Positions 6,982 to 8,461 of a stretch of 8,461 nucleotides of DNA are shown in pieces. Each line of letters begins with the position of its first letter. Position 1 is the stretch's first letter. Source of the stretch: an uncultured Ruminococcus sp. (GTDB taxonomy: Bacteria; Bacillota; Clostridia; Oscillospirales; Ruminococcaceae); NCBI GenBank assembly GCA_937894495.1, contig CALCRR010000189.1, forward strand, positions 1-8,461. Direction: 5' to 3'. Under the pieces are notes generated by a model. The model saw nothing but the letters and a program-made list of their open reading frames with translations, had not been told where the DNA came from and made no database searches. The translations under genes were made by a program, and so were the position numbers.

Positions 6982-7016
6982 CTTGCCTCTTGCTTCTTGC
7001 CTCTTGCCTCTTACTG
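6982..7016 (-). repeat. Heptamer array x5 overlapping the fem stop codon
   Basis: On the plus strand the units are CTTGCCT, CTTGCTT, CTTGCCT, CTTGCCT and a divergent CTTACTG. The TTA at 7011-7013 is the complement of the fem stop codon TAA, so the array begins inside the end of the reading frame. On the minus strand it reads out of the gene as TAAGAGGCAAGAGGC. No clear intrinsic terminator for the fem gene follows on the minus strand in 6894-6981. Confidence 0.85.
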
Positions 7017-8111
7017 CATATCAGTATTGCGGTTTTTGAGCAGCTTCTGGCGCTGTCTTTCGTGCTTCCACATATACAGCTTTTCGCAGAAGTCAACTAT
7101 CTTCTTCATGATAGGCTTAAAGGTGTAAAAATACTCGCCTGCGTAGGTCACTACCTCGCCGTTGAAGCCCTTTTTGAATTTGTAAACGCCGTAGTTAGGG
7201 TTGTTTTCATCGGTGTAGAAAGGTATGCCCATGAAGTCATAGATAAAGTTATTGCCCTCGATAGCCCAGTTTATCATGTTCCACTGCATGGTGTAGTTGG
7301 GGTAGAGATTTCTGTGGTGGTTAGCCGACGCACCGTAGACATAGCAGGTCTTTCCTGCATACTGTGTGGTTATGGCGCCCGAAAGAGGTATCCTCTTGCC
7401 GTCCTCCTCGGTATAGCACATATAAAGCCTTGCGTGCTCCTTGCCCAGACCCTCTAAAAACTTTACAAAATACTCCTTGCCCCTTATTGAAAAGCCGTCT
7501 CTTATGCCTGTAGCTTCCATAAGGGGATAAAAATCGTCCAGCGCCTCGGTGCCGCAGACCTCGCACACAACGCCCTTTTTGGGACCCTTTCTTATGCGGT
7601 TTCTCCAGTCGGGCTTAAAGCTCATCATCACCTCATAGGGAGTTTTGCCCTGAATATTTCTCAGCATATAGTTGTTCCTCGCCTGAATGGTGGAAAGCTC
7701 GGGAGCGTTCTCGATATGCGAAAAGCCCATATCGGTTATTATCTTTGAGCGCTCAGTCTCCTTCTCCTCAAAGGGCGGGTCCATCATGAACTGATAAGCC
7801 TTATGCTTTTTAGCCAGCACCTTTACTCCCTCAAAAAGGTCAGCCATTACCTCCTTATCGCTCCAGTCGCAGACAGGACCGTGGGGGGCATACAAAAAGG
7901 TAACGCCGAAAATAGGCACTTTTTTTATGATAACAAGGCAGGTGCCCCTGATCTTGCCCTCACTGTCACGGGATATCACAGCGTCCCAGCCCCAGTTGTA
8001 TTTTACCTTTGGCCATCTCAGCGACTGCATAAAGTTGCCGTACTCGCTGTTTTTGGCGAAGTCCTCATACTCCTTCAAAAGCTTTTTGTCCTTCTTATTG
8101 ATAATCTCCAT
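7011..8111 (-). CDS. FemX/MurM-type peptidoglycan bridge aminoacyltransferase
   Basis: Fem-family enzymes move an amino acid from aminoacyl-tRNA to the peptidoglycan stem peptide at the inner face of the membrane, starting or extending the interpeptide bridge. The 366-residue protein shows a two-lobed acyltransferase pattern: APHGPV at 75-80, FKPDWRNRIRKGPKKG at 165-180, LSGAITTQYAG around 243-253, NYTMQWNMINWA around 272-283, YDFMGI at 291-296 and YKFKKGFNGEVV at 310-321. There is no long coiled-coil insertion of the FemA/FemB kind, so it is closer in plan to single-unit FemX. The C-terminus is basic (KHERQRQKLLKNR). TCCTCTC at 8120-8126 is GAGAGGA on the coding strand, 8 nt before the ATG. 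It has its own promoter and converges on the fliB-like gene. The amino acid transferred cannot be read from the sequence. Confidence 0.88.
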   Translation of the reverse strand: MEIINKKDKKLLKEYEDFAKNSEYGNFMQSLRWPKVKYNWGWDAVISRDSEGKIRGTCLVIIKKVPIFGVTFLYAPHGPVCDWSDKEVMADLFEGVKVLAKKHKAYQFMMDPPFEEKETERSKIITDMGFSHIENAPELSTIQARNNYMLRNIQGKTPYEVMMSFKPDWRNRIRKGPKKGVVCEVCGTEALDDFYPLMEATGIRDGFSIRGKEYFVKFLEGLGKEHARLYMCYTEEDGKRIPLSGAITTQYAGKTCYVYGASANHHRNLYPNYTMQWNMINWAIEGNNFIYDFMGIPFYTDENNPNYGVYKFKKGFNGEVVTYAGEYFYTFKPIMKKIVDFCEKLYMWKHERQRQKLLKNRNTDMQ

Positions 8112-8166
8112 AATTACGATCCTCTCAGATTTTCACAAAATTCTCCAAAATAATATTCTAACCATT

Positions 8167-8195
8167 ATTATATAATAACCCCACAAAAAAATCAA
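8167..8195 (-). promoter_or_regulatory. Probable sigma-A promoter of the fem gene
   Basis: Read on the minus strand, TTGATT (complement of 8190-8195) lies 17 bp from TATAAT (complement of 8167-8172). The -10 box sits in the 14-bp palindrome TTATTATATAATAA (8165-8178). The predicted leader is about 45-50 nt. Confidence 0.75.
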
Positions 8196-8271
8196 TAGAC
8201 TAATTACACAAAACAGCACGCATTTTAAGCCTATTATTAGCATTTTTCAAAACTATATACGCTTTTAAAAA

Positions 8272-8335
8272 TAAGAGGTAAGAAACCGTTTCACCTGATC
8301 ATGCGGTAAGCTGCACAAAAACTTGTTTACAAGGT
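8272..8335 (-). repeat. Dispersed hairpin element R1, copy 3 (inverted)
   Basis: The reverse complement matches 178-241 at 54 of 64 positions without gaps, including TTTTTGTGC, GCTTACCG and the terminal CTTACCTCTTA heptamers (8272-8282 on the plus strand). The internal ACC/GGT stem core is kept, but the stem is weaker than in copies 1 and 2. On its own strand it lies upstream of the fem gene, as copy 1 lies upstream of fucO. Confidence 0.75.
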
Positions 8336-8337
8336 CA

Positions 8338-8361
8338 GCCTGCCGGTCGCCGGCGTACCTT
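8338..8361. other. GC-rich hairpin with flanks like the 78-bp repeat
   Basis: GCCGG (8342-8346) and CCGGC (8350-8354) form a stem with a 3-nt loop. The flanks CCTGCCG and GTACCTT are the same words that are adjacent in the left-edge repeat (CCTGCCGTACCTT, 5-17 and 83-95), as if about 10 bp had been inserted or lost. Function unknown. Confidence 0.4.
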
Positions 8362-8364
8362 GGC

Positions 8365-8399
8365 CTTGCCTCTTACCTCTTGCTTCTTGCTTCTTTTAT
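8365..8399 (+). repeat. Heptamer array (CTTGCCT/CTTACCT/CTTGCTT) at the right edge
   Basis: The units CTTGCCT, CTTACCT, CTTGCTT, CTTGCTT and a divergent CTTTTAT occupy 8365-8399. By the orientation seen elsewhere in the window this would precede a plus-strand gene or follow a minus-strand gene beyond the edge. The rest of 8400-8461 shows no gene; TGTAGGCA occurs twice there (8423-8430 and 8444-8451), which may be chance. Confidence 0.85.
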
Positions 8400-8461
8400 G
8401 CTTATCCTTAGTGTAAAATGATTGTAGGCAAGCTGCTTACTACTGTAGGCACACCAATACA

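Noticed and set aside
6903..7457. Plus-strand frame of 184 codons over the end of the fem gene
   Set aside because: It covers a terminator T-run, a heptamer array and fem antisense; hydrophobic translation is a strand artefact.

Overview
The window looks like a chromosomal segment from an anaerobic, fibre- or mucin-fermenting Firmicute, most probably a Ruminococcus-like member of the Clostridia. The reasons are the strong GGAGG ribosome binding sites, AT-rich intergenic DNA around GC-richer genes, consensus TTGNNN-17-TATAAT promoters, and the gene types: a cytoplasmic-looking GH2 glycosidase, a fermentative lactaldehyde reductase, a FliB-type methylase and a Fem transferase. The genus is inferred from protein resemblance, not proven.

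Layout: positions 1-530 are non-coding and repeat-rich. They hold two copies of a 55-bp repeat in a 78-bp period, then a dispersed hairpin element (called R1 here) with a tail of 7-bp repeats, a second degenerate R1, and the fucO promoter. fucO (534-1682, +) ends in a strong intrinsic terminator. A leader with inverted heptamer repeats precedes a 1159-residue GH2 beta-galactosidase-like enzyme (1871-5350, +). A small orphan gene (5355-5615, +) starts 4 nt after it, and a FliB-like lysine methylase (5691-6821, +) follows behind a four-unit heptamer array. No terminator or promoter is visible between these three, so they may be one transcript ending at two hairpins (6825-6922). A Fem-type aminoacyltransferase (7011-8111, -) converges on them and has its own promoter at 8167-8195. 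The right edge (8272-8461) carries a third R1 copy, inverted, and another heptamer array.

How the genes relate: GH2 would release galactose or a similar sugar from imported oligosaccharides. FucO would regenerate NAD+ by reducing L-lactaldehyde from fucose or rhamnose breakdown to 1,2-propanediol. This fits glycan fermentation, but the two genes are separated by a terminator. The FliB-like and Fem proteins modify macromolecules (a protein lysine and the peptidoglycan stem peptide) and have no evident metabolic link to the glycosidase.

The most unusual signal is not a gene. A 7-bp repeat (CTTRCHT; reverse complement ADGYAAG) occurs in every substantial intergenic space with a strict orientation: CTTRCHT on the coding strand ahead of starts, and AAGA-type units on the coding strand just after stops. 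The sequence variant is shared within an interval, so the flanking arrays can pair with each other. Two arrays abut Shine-Dalgarno sequences and one contains a stop codon. Together with R1 they look like a genome-wide repeat family of unknown function.
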